DNA from: Serratia surfactantfaciens
Lineage (GTDB): Bacteria > Pseudomonadota > Gammaproteobacteria > Enterobacterales > Enterobacteriaceae
Reading direction: 5' to 3'
Length of the DNA: 64,000 nt
Assembly: GCF_001642805.2 (NCBI RefSeq)
Contig: NZ_CP016948.1
Location: 744,001-808,000, forward strand
Shown piece after piece: positions 33,618 through 42,739 of the stretch. A program made the position numbers and the translations under genes. The first letter of the stretch is position 1, and every line of letters starts with the position of its first letter. The notes beneath the pieces were generated by a model that saw only the letters and a program-made list of their open reading frames with translations, had not been told where the DNA came from and did not search any database.

Positions 33618-33644
33618 TTGACGTGCTGCCGCTGCGGGTATACC
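33618..33644 (+). promoter_or_regulatory. candidate promoter for the trpS2 leader
   Basis: TTGACG (33618-33623) and TATACC (33639-33644) resemble -35 and -10 boxes but with a short 15-base spacer. If used, transcription would start very near the leader ATG, giving an almost leaderless peptide. A longer upstream transcript cannot be excluded. Confidence 0.4.
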
Positions 33645-33652
33645 TTGATGGC

Positions 33653-33706
33653 ATGAATATATCGATGCCTTCCACCCACAATCAGTCATGGTGGCGCCTT
33701 TTCTGA
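33653..33706 (+). CDS. tryptophan-rich leader peptide of trpS2 (17 aa)
   Basis: The short frame encodes MNISMPSTHNQSWWRLF and stops at TGA 33704-33706. Tandem TGG codons (33689-33694) sit just before a set of mutually exclusive RNA hairpins. In E. coli trpL and similar leaders, ribosome stalling at Trp codons when charged tRNA-Trp is scarce selects the antiterminator. The peptide is followed immediately by GGCGGCA (33707-33713), which can pair with TGCCGCC of the terminator. A poor Shine-Dalgarno upstream is the main weakness. Confidence 0.7.
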   Translation: MNISMPSTHNQSWWRLF

Positions 33707-33764
33707 GGCGGCACGAGTATTCACATCTCTTTTTAATGCCGCCGGTTTGGCGGCATTATTTTTT
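33707..33764 (+). promoter_or_regulatory. transcription attenuator upstream of trpS2
   Basis: Terminator: AATGCCGCC (33735-33743), GGTTT loop, GGCGGCATT (33749-33757), then a T-rich tail with six consecutive Ts (ATTTTTTG); a 9-bp perfect stem. Antiterminator: GGCGGCA (33707-33713), directly after the leader stop, is complementary to TGCCGCC (33737-33743) in the terminator's left arm. The two structures exclude each other, as in classical amino-acid attenuators. The next gene is tryptophanyl-tRNA synthetase, so the regulated product fits the stalled codon. Confidence 0.75.
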
Positions 33765-33774
33765 GTGGCGTTGA

Positions 33775-34815
<1,041 letters not shown>

Positions 34816-34822
34816 TGCGCAC

Positions 34823-34850
34823 GCCGGGGCGTCACGCGTCACGCCCCGGC
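34823..34850 (+). terminator. hairpin after trpS2
   Basis: GCCGGGGCGT, 8 bases, ACGCCCCGGC is a perfect 10-bp stem seven bases after the stop, without a clear T-tract. It likely ends the trpS2 transcript. Confidence 0.6.
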
Positions 34851-34868
34851 CATAAAACCATCATCCCA

Positions 34869-34904
34869 CTGTCATAAACTTATTCGTTAATAGGTGCCCA
34901 TAAT
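34869..34904 (+). promoter_or_regulatory. candidate PhoB-controlled promoter of the phosphonate-type transporter
   Basis: CTGTCATA (34869-34876) is a perfect first half of a Pho box. The second half is poor (TTATTCG). A -10-like CATAAT (34899-34904) follows at the 12-base spacing seen after Pho boxes, with no good -35. Weak but fits control of a phosphonate-type importer. Confidence 0.4.
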
Positions 34905-34932
34905 GATTAGCCACTGAAACCAGAGAAATCAT

Positions 34933-35766
34933 ATGGCTCAGGCACTGTTAAAATTGGCACAGCACGACTTCCCAGGGCAGCACGCCGCCGCATCCCGCAA
35001 AGTGTTATCGGTAAAGGGACTCGGCAAGGCCTACAAAGCGCAGCAGCGCGTGCTGGATGACATCAACTTCGATCTGCACGCCGGCGAGTTCGTGGCGGTG
35101 ATCGGCCGTTCCGGCGCGGGCAAGTCCACGCTGCTGCACACCCTGAACGGCACCATCCCTTCCAGCTGCGGCGAGATGTTGCACTTCGAAGACGATGGCG
35201 TGGCGCAGGATATCGCCCAGCTTGCCGGCCGCCAGATGCGCCAGTGGCGCGCGCGTTGCGGCATGATCTTCCAGGACTTCTGCCTGGTGCCGCGGCTGGA
35301 CGTGATGACCAACGTGCTGCTGGGTCGTCTGAGCCACACGTCTACCCTGAAATCCTTCTTCAAACTGTTCGATGACGCCGACCGCGCTCGCGCCATCGAG
35401 CTGTTGCAGTGGCTCAACATGCTGCCGCATGCGCTGCAGCGCGCCGAGCACCTCTCCGGCGGCCAGATGCAGCGCGTCGCCATCTGCCGTGCGCTGATGC
35501 AAAACCCGCAAATCCTGCTGGCCGATGAGCCGGTGGCGTCGCTCGATCCGAAAAACACCCGCCGCATCATGGACGCGCTGCAGAAAATCAGCGAAGACGG
35601 CATCGCGGTGATGGTGAACCTGCACTCGGTCGAACTGGTGAAAGAGTATTGCTCGCGGGTGATCGGCATCGCCCACGGGAAGATCGTGTTTGACGGGCAT
35701 CCTTCGCAACTGAACGAACGGATCCTGCACCAGCTGTATGGCGAAGAAGCCAATCAGATCCATTGA
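34933..35766 (+). CDS. phnC: phosphonate-type ABC transporter ATP-binding protein (PhnC)
   Basis: The 277-residue ATPase has Walker [10 protein letters not shown] (58-66), signature [16 protein letters not shown], Walker [14 protein letters not shown] and switch His in NLHSVEL. These features, especially DEPVASLDP, are typical of PhnC. The N-terminus is about 20 residues longer than most PhnC. First gene of a four-gene phnC-D-E-E operon. No C-P lyase or other phosphonate catabolism genes lie in the window. Confidence 0.85.
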   Translation: MAQALLKLAQHDFPGQHAAASRKVLSVKGLGKAYKAQQRVLDDINFDLHAGEFVAVIGRSGAGKSTLLHTLNGTIPSSCGEMLHFEDDGVAQDIAQLAGRQMRQWRARCGMIFQDFCLVPRLDVMTNVLLGRLSHTSTLKSFFKLFDDADRARAIELLQWLNMLPHALQRAEHLSGGQMQRVAICRALMQNPQILLADEPVASLDPKNTRRIMDALQKISEDGIAVMVNLHSVELVKEYCSRVIGIAHGKIVFDGHPSQLNERILHQLYGEEANQIH

Positions 35767-35807
35767 AGCACTTTTGACCTTTACCCTTTACACACAAGGC
35801 ACACCTA

Positions 35808-36740
35808 ATGAAAAAAGTATTGAGTCTGACCACCCTGATGGCCGGCGCGATGATGGTCTTTAATGCTGCCGCAGCGGATGCGCCGAAAGAGCTGAACCTG
35901 GGCATTCTCGGCGGCCAGAACGCCACCCAGCAGATCGGCGATAACCAGTGCGTGAAGCAGTTCCTGGATAAAGAGCTGAACGTCGATACCAAGCTGCGCA
36001 ACTCGTCCGACTATTCCGGCGTGATCCAGGGCCTGCTGGGCGGCAAGATTGATCTGGTGCTGAGCATGTCGCCGTCCTCGTTCGCTTCGGTCTATATCAA
36101 GGATCCGAAAGCGGTGGACATCGTCGGCATCGCGGTCGACGACGTCGACCAGTCGCGCGGCTACCACTCGGTCGTGGTGGTGAAGGCCGGTAGCCCGTAC
36201 CAGAAGTTGGAAGACCTGAAGGGCAAGGCCATCGGCTTCGCCGATCCGGACTCCACCTCCGGCTTCCTGATCCCGAACCAGGCGTTTAAAAAGCTGTTCG
36301 GCGGCACGGTCGACAACAAATACAACAACACCTTCTCCAGCGTCACCTTCTCCGGCGGCCACGAGCAGGACATCCTCGGCGTGCTGAACGGCCAGTTCGA
36401 AGGTGCGGTAACCTGGGCGTCGATGATCGGCGATTACAACACCGGCTACACCAGCGGCGCGTTCACCCGCATGATCCGCATGGATCACCCGGACCTGATG
36501 AAACAGATCCGCATCATCTGGCAGTCGCCGCTGATCCCGAACGGCCCGATCCTGGTGAGCAACTCGCTGCCGGCCGACTTCAAGGCCAAAGTGGTCACCG
36601 CCATCAAGAAGCTGGATAAAGACGATCACCAGTGCTTTATCAAAGCGATGGGCGGCAAGCAGCACATCGGCGACACCACCCTGGCGGAATACCAGAACAT
36701 CATCGATATGAAGCGCGAGCTGACCAAAGGCGACCGTTAA
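35808..36740 (+). CDS. phnD: phosphonate-type periplasmic binding protein (PhnD)
   Basis: The 310-residue protein has a signal peptide (LMAGAMMVFNAAAA, cleaved near residue 23). Family features: LNLGILGGQNATQQ, VKQFLDKELNVDTKLRNSSDYSGVIQGLLGGKIDLVL, KGKAIGFADPDSTSGFLIPNQAF and GHEQDILGVLNGQFEGAVTWA. ADPDSTSG is the phosphonate/phosphate-contacting loop of PhnD. It captures alkylphosphonate or a related oxyanion in the periplasm. A strong RNA hairpin separates it from the first permease gene. Confidence 0.87.
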   Translation: MKKVLSLTTLMAGAMMVFNAAAADAPKELNLGILGGQNATQQIGDNQCVKQFLDKELNVDTKLRNSSDYSGVIQGLLGGKIDLVLSMSPSSFASVYIKDPKAVDIVGIAVDDVDQSRGYHSVVVVKAGSPYQKLEDLKGKAIGFADPDSTSGFLIPNQAFKKLFGGTVDNKYNNTFSSVTFSGGHEQDILGVLNGQFEGAVTWASMIGDYNTGYTSGAFTRMIRMDHPDLMKQIRIIWQSPLIPNGPILVSNSLPADFKAKVVTAIKKLDKDDHQCFIKAMGGKQHIGDTTLAEYQNIIDMKRELTKGDR

Positions 36741-36767
36741 TTCCCGGCTGCCTCGGCCGTCCGAATG

Positions 36768-36793
36768 AAGGGGTTCAGCGTGCTGAACCCCTT
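36768..36793 (+). promoter_or_regulatory. stable intercistronic hairpin between phnD and the first permease gene
   Basis: AAGGGGTTCAG, CGTG tetraloop, CTGAACCCCTT is a perfect 11-bp stem 27 bases after phnD. It lacks a T-tract, so it more likely stabilises the upstream mRNA or partly attenuates than fully terminates, giving more binding protein than permease. It also argues against translation starting at the ATG 36765. Confidence 0.7.
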
Positions 36794-36818
36794 GTTCCAT
36801 AAAGATGGAAGACCTGTT

Positions 36819-37682
36819 TTGAATACCGATTTCGCACACTATTACCAACGGATCCGCAGCAAGCAAAAGCGCGAAGCGCTGTTGTGGTCGCTCGGGCTGG
36901 TGGTGTTGTACCTGGGCGCCGGCAACCTCGCCGAGTTCAACCTGCACACCGTCTGGGTGTCTATTCCGCACTTCTTCGACTACCTGGCCGAAACCATTCC
37001 GACGCTGCACTGGCACCTGCTGTTCGCCGACGGGCGCACCGAAGGCTCGCTGGCCTATTGGGGTTACCGCCTGAACATTCAGCTGCCGCTGATCTGGGAG
37101 ACCCTGCAGCTGGCACTGGCGGCGACCATTTTCTCGGTGCTGGTGGCGACCGTACTGGCGTTCCTGGCGGCCGGCAACACCTATACTCCGGCCTCGGTGC
37201 GGCTGGCGATCCGCACGCTGGTGGCGTTTCTGCGCACCATGCCGGAGCTGGCGTGGGCGGTGATGTTCGTGATGGCGTTCGGCATCGGCGCCATTCCCGG
37301 CTTCCTGGCGCTGGCGCTGCACACCATCGGCAGCCTGACCAAACTGTTCTACGAATCGATCGAAACCGCCTCCAACAAGCCGGTGCGCGGGCTGGCGGCC
37401 TGCGGCGCGACGCCGCTGCAGCGCATGCGCTTCGGCCTGTGGCCGCAGGTGAAACCGGTGTTTCTCTCCTACAGCTTCATGCGGCTGGAGATCAACTTCC
37501 GCCAGTCGACCATTTTGGGACTGGTGGGGGCGGGTGGCATCGGCCAGGAGCTGATGACCAACATTAAACTCGACCGCTACGATCAGGTCAGCATGACGCT
37601 GCTGCTGATCATCGTGGTGGTTTCCGTGCTCGACTATGTGTCGGGCGAACTGCGCAAGCGCGTAGTGGAGGGGGCAAAATGA
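36819..37682 (+). CDS. phnE: phosphonate-type ABC permease (PhnE), first copy
   Basis: The chosen TTG start at 36819 has GGAAGA seven bases upstream; an ATG at 36765 lies just before the intercistronic hairpin and would force translation through it. The product of about 287 residues has six helices and the permease loop GLAACGATPLQRMRFGLWPQVKPVFLSYSFMRLEINFRQSTILGLVGAGGIGQEL. It pairs with the second permease to form the channel. It overlaps the second permease gene by four bases. Confidence 0.75.
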   Translation: MNTDFAHYYQRIRSKQKREALLWSLGLVVLYLGAGNLAEFNLHTVWVSIPHFFDYLAETIPTLHWHLLFADGRTEGSLAYWGYRLNIQLPLIWETLQLALAATIFSVLVATVLAFLAAGNTYTPASVRLAIRTLVAFLRTMPELAWAVMFVMAFGIGAIPGFLALALHTIGSLTKLFYESIETASNKPVRGLAACGATPLQRMRFGLWPQVKPVFLSYSFMRLEINFRQSTILGLVGAGGIGQELMTNIKLDRYDQVSMTLLLIIVVVSVLDYVSGELRKRVVEGAK

Positions 37683-38578
37683 CAGCGGGCACTCCGGCGT
37701 CGGCGGAAACGCTGCGCCAGCTAAAACAGCAGCATCCGGCGATCTTCGCGCAGCAGGGGCGTTACCTGCGCACCGTCGGCCTGATCGCGCTGGCGATCGT
37801 GCTGTACTACGTGTTCTTCTTCCTGGTCTTCGGCATTAGCTGGCCGCAATTTATCAACGGCTGCCAGCAGCTGGGGCGCTATTTCCTGCGCATGTTCGTC
37901 TGGCATGACTTCGTCAACTGGCCGTTCATGTATTACTTCCAGCAGATTGGCATCACCATCGCCATCGTGTTCGCCGGGACGATCACCGCGTCGCTGATCG
38001 CGCTGCCGCTGTCGTTCTTCGCCGCGCGCAACGTGATGTCGACGCCGCTGCTGCGGCCGATTTCGGTGCTGGTGCGCCGCTTGCTCGACGTGCTGCGCGG
38101 CATCGACATGGCTATCTGGGGGCTGATCTTCGTGCGCGCCGTCGGCATGGGGCCGCTGGCCGGGGTGTTGGCTATCGTGATGCAGGACGTCGGGCTGCTG
38201 GGCAAACTGTACGCGGAAGGGCACGAGGCGGTGGACAAGTCCCCCAGTCGCGGCCTGACGGCGGTGGGCGCCAACGGGTTGCAGAAGCACCGCTACGGCA
38301 TCTTCACCCAATCGTTCCCCACCTTCCTGGCGCTCAGCCTGTACCAGATCGAATCCAACACCCGCTCTGCGGCGGTGCTGGGCTTCGTCGGCGCCGGCGG
38401 CATCGGCCTGGTGTATGCGGAGAACATGCGGCTGTGGAACTGGGACGTGGTGATGTTCATCACCCTGATCCTGGTGGTGGTGGTGATGATCATGGATAAG
38501 GTCTCTTCGCTGCTGCGCAACAAGTACATCATCGGCGAAGATATCCCGCTGTATCAGCAAAAAAGCCAAATCGATTGA
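37679..38578 (+). CDS. phosphonate-type ABC permease (PhnE), second copy
   Basis: The 299-residue permease has six helices and the EAA-type loop (GLTAVGANGLQKHRYGIFTQSFPTFLALSLYQIESNTRSAAVLGFVGAGGIGLVY). It is a distant paralogue of the upstream permease, so the transporter is probably a PhnE1/PhnE2 heterodimer. Translational coupling through an ATGA overlap. A hairpin at 38601-38629 follows. Confidence 0.83.
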   Translation: MTAGTPASAETLRQLKQQHPAIFAQQGRYLRTVGLIALAIVLYYVFFFLVFGISWPQFINGCQQLGRYFLRMFVWHDFVNWPFMYYFQQIGITIAIVFAGTITASLIALPLSFFAARNVMSTPLLRPISVLVRRLLDVLRGIDMAIWGLIFVRAVGMGPLAGVLAIVMQDVGLLGKLYAEGHEAVDKSPSRGLTAVGANGLQKHRYGIFTQSFPTFLALSLYQIESNTRSAAVLGFVGAGGIGLVYAENMRLWNWDVVMFITLILVVVVMIMDKVSSLLRNKYIIGEDIPLYQQKSQID

Positions 38579-38600
38579 GAAACCCCTTGCCGATCCCTAT

Positions 38601-38629
38601 ACTGCCGCACATTCAAGGTGTGTGGCAGT
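38601..38629 (+). terminator. terminator-like hairpin after the phn operon
   Basis: ACTGCCGCACA, 7 bases, TGTGTGGCAGT is an 11-bp stem with one G-U pair, followed by CATTTCGTTTC. A likely end of the transporter transcript. Confidence 0.6.
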
Positions 38630-38687
38630 CATTTCGTTTCGCAATGTGCGCACGTCCCCGTTAGACAAGTAAAGGCAATGCAATCCC

Positions 38688-39152
38688 ATGATGAACAACG
38701 ACGTGCTGCGCAGCGTGCGCTATATGCTGAGCATTAACAACGCCAAAATGGTCGAGATTATCAAACTGGACAATTTCGAGGTGGCGGTGTCGGCGATGGA
38801 CGCTTACGTGATCAAAGAAGGTGAGCCGGGCTACGAGAAGTGCCCGGACGAAGTGATGGCGCACTTCCTCAACGGCTTGGTGTTCTTCAAACGCGGCAAG
38901 GACGACAAGTTCCCGGCGCCGGCGGTTGAACTGCCGATCACCAATAACCTGGTGCTGAAAAAGCTGCGCGTGGCGTTCGAGCTGAAAGACACCGATATGC
39001 ACCAGATCTTCACCGCGGTGGATTTCCGCATCTCCAAGCCGGAACTGAGCGCGCTGTTCCGCAAAGAGGGCACCAAGAACTACCGCCCATGCGGCGATCA
39101 GATGCTGCGCTACTTCCTCAAAGGGCTGGCGCAGCGCGTTCGCGGCGAGTAA
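38688..39152 (+). CDS. YehS-family protein (DUF1456)
   Basis: The 154-residue protein has the two tandem DUF1456 repeats of E. coli YehS: MMNNDVLRSVRYMLSINNAKMVEI, CPDEVMAHFLNGLVFFKRGK and NNLVLKKLRVAFELKDTDMHQIFTAVDFRISKPELSALFRKEGTKNYRPCGDQMLRYFLKGLA. Function unknown; no signal peptide. Monocistronic, with a good terminator after it. Confidence 0.87.
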   Translation: MMNNDVLRSVRYMLSINNAKMVEIIKLDNFEVAVSAMDAYVIKEGEPGYEKCPDEVMAHFLNGLVFFKRGKDDKFPAPAVELPITNNLVLKKLRVAFELKDTDMHQIFTAVDFRISKPELSALFRKEGTKNYRPCGDQMLRYFLKGLAQRVRGE

Positions 39153-39174
39153 CGCGCAGCGTTCACCGAGCATC

Positions 39175-39203
39175 AGGCGCAATCGCAAGGTTGCGCCTTT
39201 TTT
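39175..39203 (+). terminator. Rho-independent terminator after the yehS-like gene
   Basis: AGGCGCAA, 8 bases, TTGCGCCT is a perfect 8-bp stem followed by a run of Ts. It isolates the yehS-like gene from the downstream tailspike-like gene. Confidence 0.8.
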
Positions 39204-39342
39204 ATTATCTCTCTCTCCCGCCCGCCGTTGTTGTACAGGCCCTCAGCCATCCATCATCGATGGAGGGGGCGCCGCCTATCCGGTTACTTTTTCATGGTTT
39301 GTTCAATGTTGATTGAAACGTAAAATCCAGAGGAGTAATTCA

Positions 39343-42300
39343 ATGGCTCAAATGTCAAAAGAAGATCTGCTGTTCAACGCAAAAAATGCCGCCGCTGAGA
39401 CCAATGACGGCGGTGAATTTGCTGAATATACCCCTGAACAGTTTGGCGCCGTGGGCGATGGCCTGGCCGATGATCGAGAAGCTGTCAGCGCCATGTTCGC
39501 TAAAGTGGCTATTGATGCCGCTAAATCGATAAAAAAACGCCAGGTCAGAATGGCGAATGTCTATCGGTTGACGCTGGGTCCGGCTTGGCAACCTCTGCAG
39601 ATCCCCAGCAACTGCCATATTTATGGCGGTGGTGAAATTCACCTGGATGACGATACGCCTCAAATCAACATTTTTAATACCGTTGAACAGTCGAATTTCC
39701 TCGTGGAGGATCTCAGGATTACGAGAAAGGCGACACAGAAAGATGCCGATCCTATTTGGTGGTATGCCACTCGCGCGTGTACCGGCATGGCTTTCATCCG
39801 TTGTGAAAACTTCACCGTGAGAAATTGCGTCATCAGCATGCATACCGATGCTTTGGGCCTTTCTGACTGCACGTCCGTTACTCTTGAGAACAATTTGCTT
39901 AAGGATCTGGGAGAAGAACCTATCGCCGTTCGTGGCGGACGCCATATTACGATCCAGAATAATGAACTGACGAATCACCAGGGTGACGGGATCCTGCTGA
40001 AAACGGGCGTGAACCGAGATGCTTATGACGTCTTGATTGTGAACAATCATATTCATGATGGACATAAACCCGCTAAACCTGCTGGGGCGGGGCATACGCA
40101 AAGAGGGGGTGGGGTGACATTGAATAATGAAGTGACCGGCACGCCTTATTCATTCACTGACCTGACCGTTGCCAATAACCATATTGTTAATACCAGCTAT
40201 GGCATCGCACTGGGTGGAATCAGTGACATTAATATCTCTAATAACTACATCAAAACGATCGAAAGGTTCGGCATTCAGATCGACTATTCCTTAGTAAATA
40301 ACCCCACTAAAATCCCTACGAATAATTCCCGAATCATGGGGAATCACGTTGAAGATACCGTTGAAAATGGCATCGATTATCACGGTAACAACGATATTTC
40401 TGTCGCTGAGTCTGTTATCGCAGATAACTTTTTAAACTTCTGTGGTACTTCCACGGCATCGGCCTTCAATGGCATTGCCGCAACGGAGGCGACCCTTTCA
40501 GGCAATATTATCAATAACTGTAAGGTAGCCTTGTTCGCCAATAGCTGCGTGATGACCGGTAACAAGATAACCAATTCCGGATGGAGCAGCAGCCAGGTAT
40601 GGATCAAGCTGTATGGCGAGCGCACAGTGTTTTCCGGCAACCGGGTAACGGACGCCGGCTTTGGTTATATCCGCTTTTTGAATGGGAAGAACACCATTAT
40701 TGAAGGGAATGTGATCAAGCTTGCTGCTCCTGCTCGGGCACTGGAGTTAGGCGGGGCATTTGACGAAACGACCCTGATTGGCAAGAACGTCTGGGATTGC
40801 GCTTTTAAACCGATTCTCTCTACGATTGCTGGGGTGACGGGCAATAGGCTTATTCAGTATTCCTTCCCGAATGAAGGTGTGGCCCACATTACCCCTCAGA
40901 TGTTCGGCGCAAAGGGCGATTGGAATGATGCGACTGGCGTTGGTACGGATGATACGCAGGCGTTTAAACAGGCTATTGCCTATGCGATTAACCAGGGCTA
41001 CAAGAAGCTCTATGTTCCGGCGGGCAACTATTACATTACGGATACGTTAAATTTAGGTGGAGAAAACTACACCGGAGATAAAGGCATTGCGATAGAGGGG
41101 GAAAATTGGATTAGTACGAAATTCTTCTTTAAGCCGACGTCTAATGATCATGCGTGTTTTGAGTCGAAAGGCGGTTCCGGGATCCATACCAACAGGTATA
41201 TCAGCGATGTGACGATTACGCCGACCAAGGGCGCGTTATATACGGGTACCGGCTATCGGATCAATGGTTCCTGTTTCATGCGGCATGAACGATTGCTGAT
41301 TATGAAGTTTTTTGTGAACTTACATCTGTTGAACGGCTATACCGGGGCGTTTACCGAGTTCGTAAGTTTTCACTCTTGCCGGTTTCATCGCGGGCTGTCG
41401 AATATATTGCTGGAGAGCAATGGCGGTGATAGCTCCTTCCATGGCGTGGGGTTCCACGAAATTCAATGTCAGATAAAAGTCTCCGGCAATCCGGGGGATG
41501 GTGGCACAAATACGGATGCCGGCGTGGGGCTGGAGCTGAGAGGAAGCGCCAATACGGTGCGCTGGTACAACGGTTTCTGTTATATCCACCTGTTCGGCGG
41601 CGTCGGCGCGACGGCTATTAAACTCACCCGAACCAACACCGATAACATCCTGGGGCAGTTTACTTGCGAAGGTGAAACCATTCTTCAGAGTGATGGAAGC
41701 CTCTTTGAATGCCGAGGCGGTTTCTACAACGTGAGTAATACCACTTACAATGTGGCGGCAGAGCCGGTAAACGGCATCGTGGCGGCATTTGTGTTTGATA
41801 ACATGATGAGTAATACGACAAGGTTCTCCAACGCGGCAATCGCTGATATGACCCCGAGACAGCTTCCGTGGTCCTTGGCGGACAGGGCCAGTAATGGCGC
41901 TTATCCGGCCATTTTTCATGGCATCAAGGACGACTCCGATAACCTGTGCTATGCCGCCAGAGGGGGGAATACCAACTACCATTACTTTGGCGGTATTGCT
42001 CCAGGCAATAACCTTCAGGGGTTTGAACCGGGCGTCAGGTTGGCGCAGGACGGAGCTTCTTTCATTAGTTTCGCACCTAAGTTTACGCTTGGCGCTAATA
42101 ACAATACGACCAGCAGCGGCGTATCCATTTCCCCTGCGGATTTTTCCCCGCAGAAGGATCTCGCGACTGCCTTAGGGCAACCTTCATTCAAATGGAGCGG
42201 GTTGTACACTAAGCAATTAACGGTTGCGGATAACGGTATCTACCCGGCCGGCAATGGCGCTTACCCTATTGGTGGGCCGAATAACCAATTCTCCTCTGGC

Positions 42301-42486
42301 CACATAAAAGTGTTGAATATTTATGATTCAGCAAACGTGAAAGGAGATCCCGTAGGTGTCAGAGTCGCTGTCCCCATTTCGGCTGCCGCCCCCGGTAACG
42401 TCGGCCAATGGTCGGCAGATTCCGCATTCTTTTATGTTTGCACGGCGGTCAATACCTGGAGAAGGGTGGCTCTAACCACATGGTAG
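39343..42486 (+). CDS. phage tailspike-like right-handed beta-helix protein (candidate polysaccharide depolymerase)
   Basis: The 1047-residue protein starts at ATG 39343, with GGAGTAATTCA upstream, and begins MAQMSKEDLLFNAKNAAAET, as in phage tail-associated proteins. Two pectate-lyase-3-type segments occur: EYTPEQFGAVGDGLADD (about 27) and HITPQMFGAKGDWND (about 515), each followed by beta-helix repeats rich in N-x-I/V (LENNLLKDLGEEPIAVRGG, IQNNELTNHQGDGI). The C-terminal 110 residues have LGQPSFKWSGLYTKQLTVAD and end GNVGQWSADSAFFYVCTAVNTWRRVALTTW, a terminal module common in phage tailspikes. No signal peptide. Base composition is clearly more AT-rich than its neighbours. No other phage genes are nearby. 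Confidence 0.8.
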   Translation: MAQMSKEDLLFNAKNAAAETNDGGEFAEYTPEQFGAVGDGLADDREAVSAMFAKVAIDAAKSIKKRQVRMANVYRLTLGPAWQPLQIPSNCHIYGGGEIHLDDDTPQINIFNTVEQSNFLVEDLRITRKATQKDADPIWWYATRACTGMAFIRCENFTVRNCVISMHTDALGLSDCTSVTLENNLLKDLGEEPIAVRGGRHITIQNNELTNHQGDGILLKTGVNRDAYDVLIVNNHIHDGHKPAKPAGAGHTQRGGGVTLNNEVTGTPYSFTDLTVANNHIVNTSYGIALGGISDINISNNYIKTIERFGIQIDYSLVNNPTKIPTNNSRIMGNHVEDTVENGIDYHGNNDISVAESVIADNFLNFCGTSTASAFNGIAATEATLSGNIINNCKVALFANSCVMTGNKITNSGWSSSQVWIKLYGERTVFSGNRVTDAGFGYIRFLNGKNTIIEGNVIKLAAPARALELGGAFDETTLIGKNVWDCAFKPILSTIAGVTGNRLIQYSFPNEGVAHITPQMFGAKGDWNDATGVGTDDTQAFKQAIAYAINQGYKKLYVPAGNYYITDTLNLGGENYTGDKGIAIEGENWISTKFFFKPTSNDHACFESKGGSGIHTNRYISDVTITPTKGALYTGTGYRINGSCFMRHERLLIMKFFVNLHLLNGYTGAFTEFVSFHSCRFHRGLSNILLESNGGDSSFHGVGFHEIQCQIKVSGNPGDGGTNTDAGVGLELRGSANTVRWYNGFCYIHLFGGVGATAIKLTRTNTDNILGQFTCEGETILQSDGSLFECRGGFYNVSNTTYNVAAEPVNGIVAAFVFDNMMSNTTRFSNAAIADMTPRQLPWSLADRASNGAYPAIFHGIKDDSDNLCYAARGGNTNYHYFGGIAPGNNLQGFEPGVRLAQDGASFISFAPKFTLGANNNTTSSGVSISPADFSPQKDLATALGQPSFKWSGLYTKQLTVADNGIYPAGNGAYPIGGPNNQFSSGHIKVLNIYDSANVKGDPVGVRVAVPISAAAPGNVGQWSADSAFFYVCTAVNTWRRVALTTW

Positions 42487-42530
42487 ACACAGGGCTTGTG
42501 GTTGATAGCTGATCTATCCACATAGTCCTT

Positions 42531-42561
42531 CCGGGGCGGTGAGTTTCGCCGCTCCGGTTTT
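42531..42561 (+). terminator. terminator after the tailspike-like gene
   Basis: CCGGGGCGG, 9 bases, CCGCTCCGG is a 9-bp stem with one G-U pair, followed by TTTTCC. It ends the tailspike transcript before the urea cluster promoter. Confidence 0.65.
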
Positions 42562-42581
42562 CCTCTGAATCATTCCCTTAC

Positions 42582-42667
42582 TGCACTCTTTTTGTTCTCC
42601 CGTTGCGCGCCGCTGGTGCAGCCCGTTCGCCGGGGCTGTCATAAGTTTTAATTATAATTTATTGAAA
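42582..42667 (+). promoter_or_regulatory. candidate NtrC sites and IHF site upstream of the urea cluster
   Basis: TGCACTC(N3)TTGTTCT (42582-42598) and TGCGCGC(N3)TGGTGCA (42604-42620) each keep one good half of the NtrC consensus TGCACCA(N3)TGGTGCA. TAATTTATTGAAA (42655-42667) fits the IHF consensus on the minus strand with one mismatch. The order, enhancer then IHF then -24/-12 promoter, is the usual NtrC-activated layout. Confidence 0.5.
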
Positions 42668-42683
42668 TCATGAGATTAAAAAT

Positions 42684-42699
42684 TGGCACGCCGGTTGCT
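42684..42699 (+). promoter_or_regulatory. sigma-54 (RpoN) promoter of the urea cluster
   Basis: TGGCACG, 4 bases, TTGCT matches the -24/-12 consensus at every key base, with correct GG-to-GC spacing. The predicted start of transcription is near 42711, 29 bases before the allophanate hydrolase ATG at 42740. It indicates control by nitrogen limitation through an NtrC-type activator. Confidence 0.87.
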
Positions 42700-42739
42700 C
42701 TGTTGAATCCCATCTTGTGTACCAGATGGAATTCAGCCG

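Noticed and set aside
39343..42486. the beta-helix protein as a secreted plant-type pectate lyase
   Set aside because: No signal peptide, and the N- and C-termini are those of phage tail proteins rather than secreted pectinases.
42487..42739. possible guanidine-I (ykkC) riboswitch before urea carboxylase
   Set aside because: The conserved guanidine-I motifs are not found, and the space is taken by a sigma-54 promoter; no UAAP (CgdAB-like) genes accompany the carboxylase.
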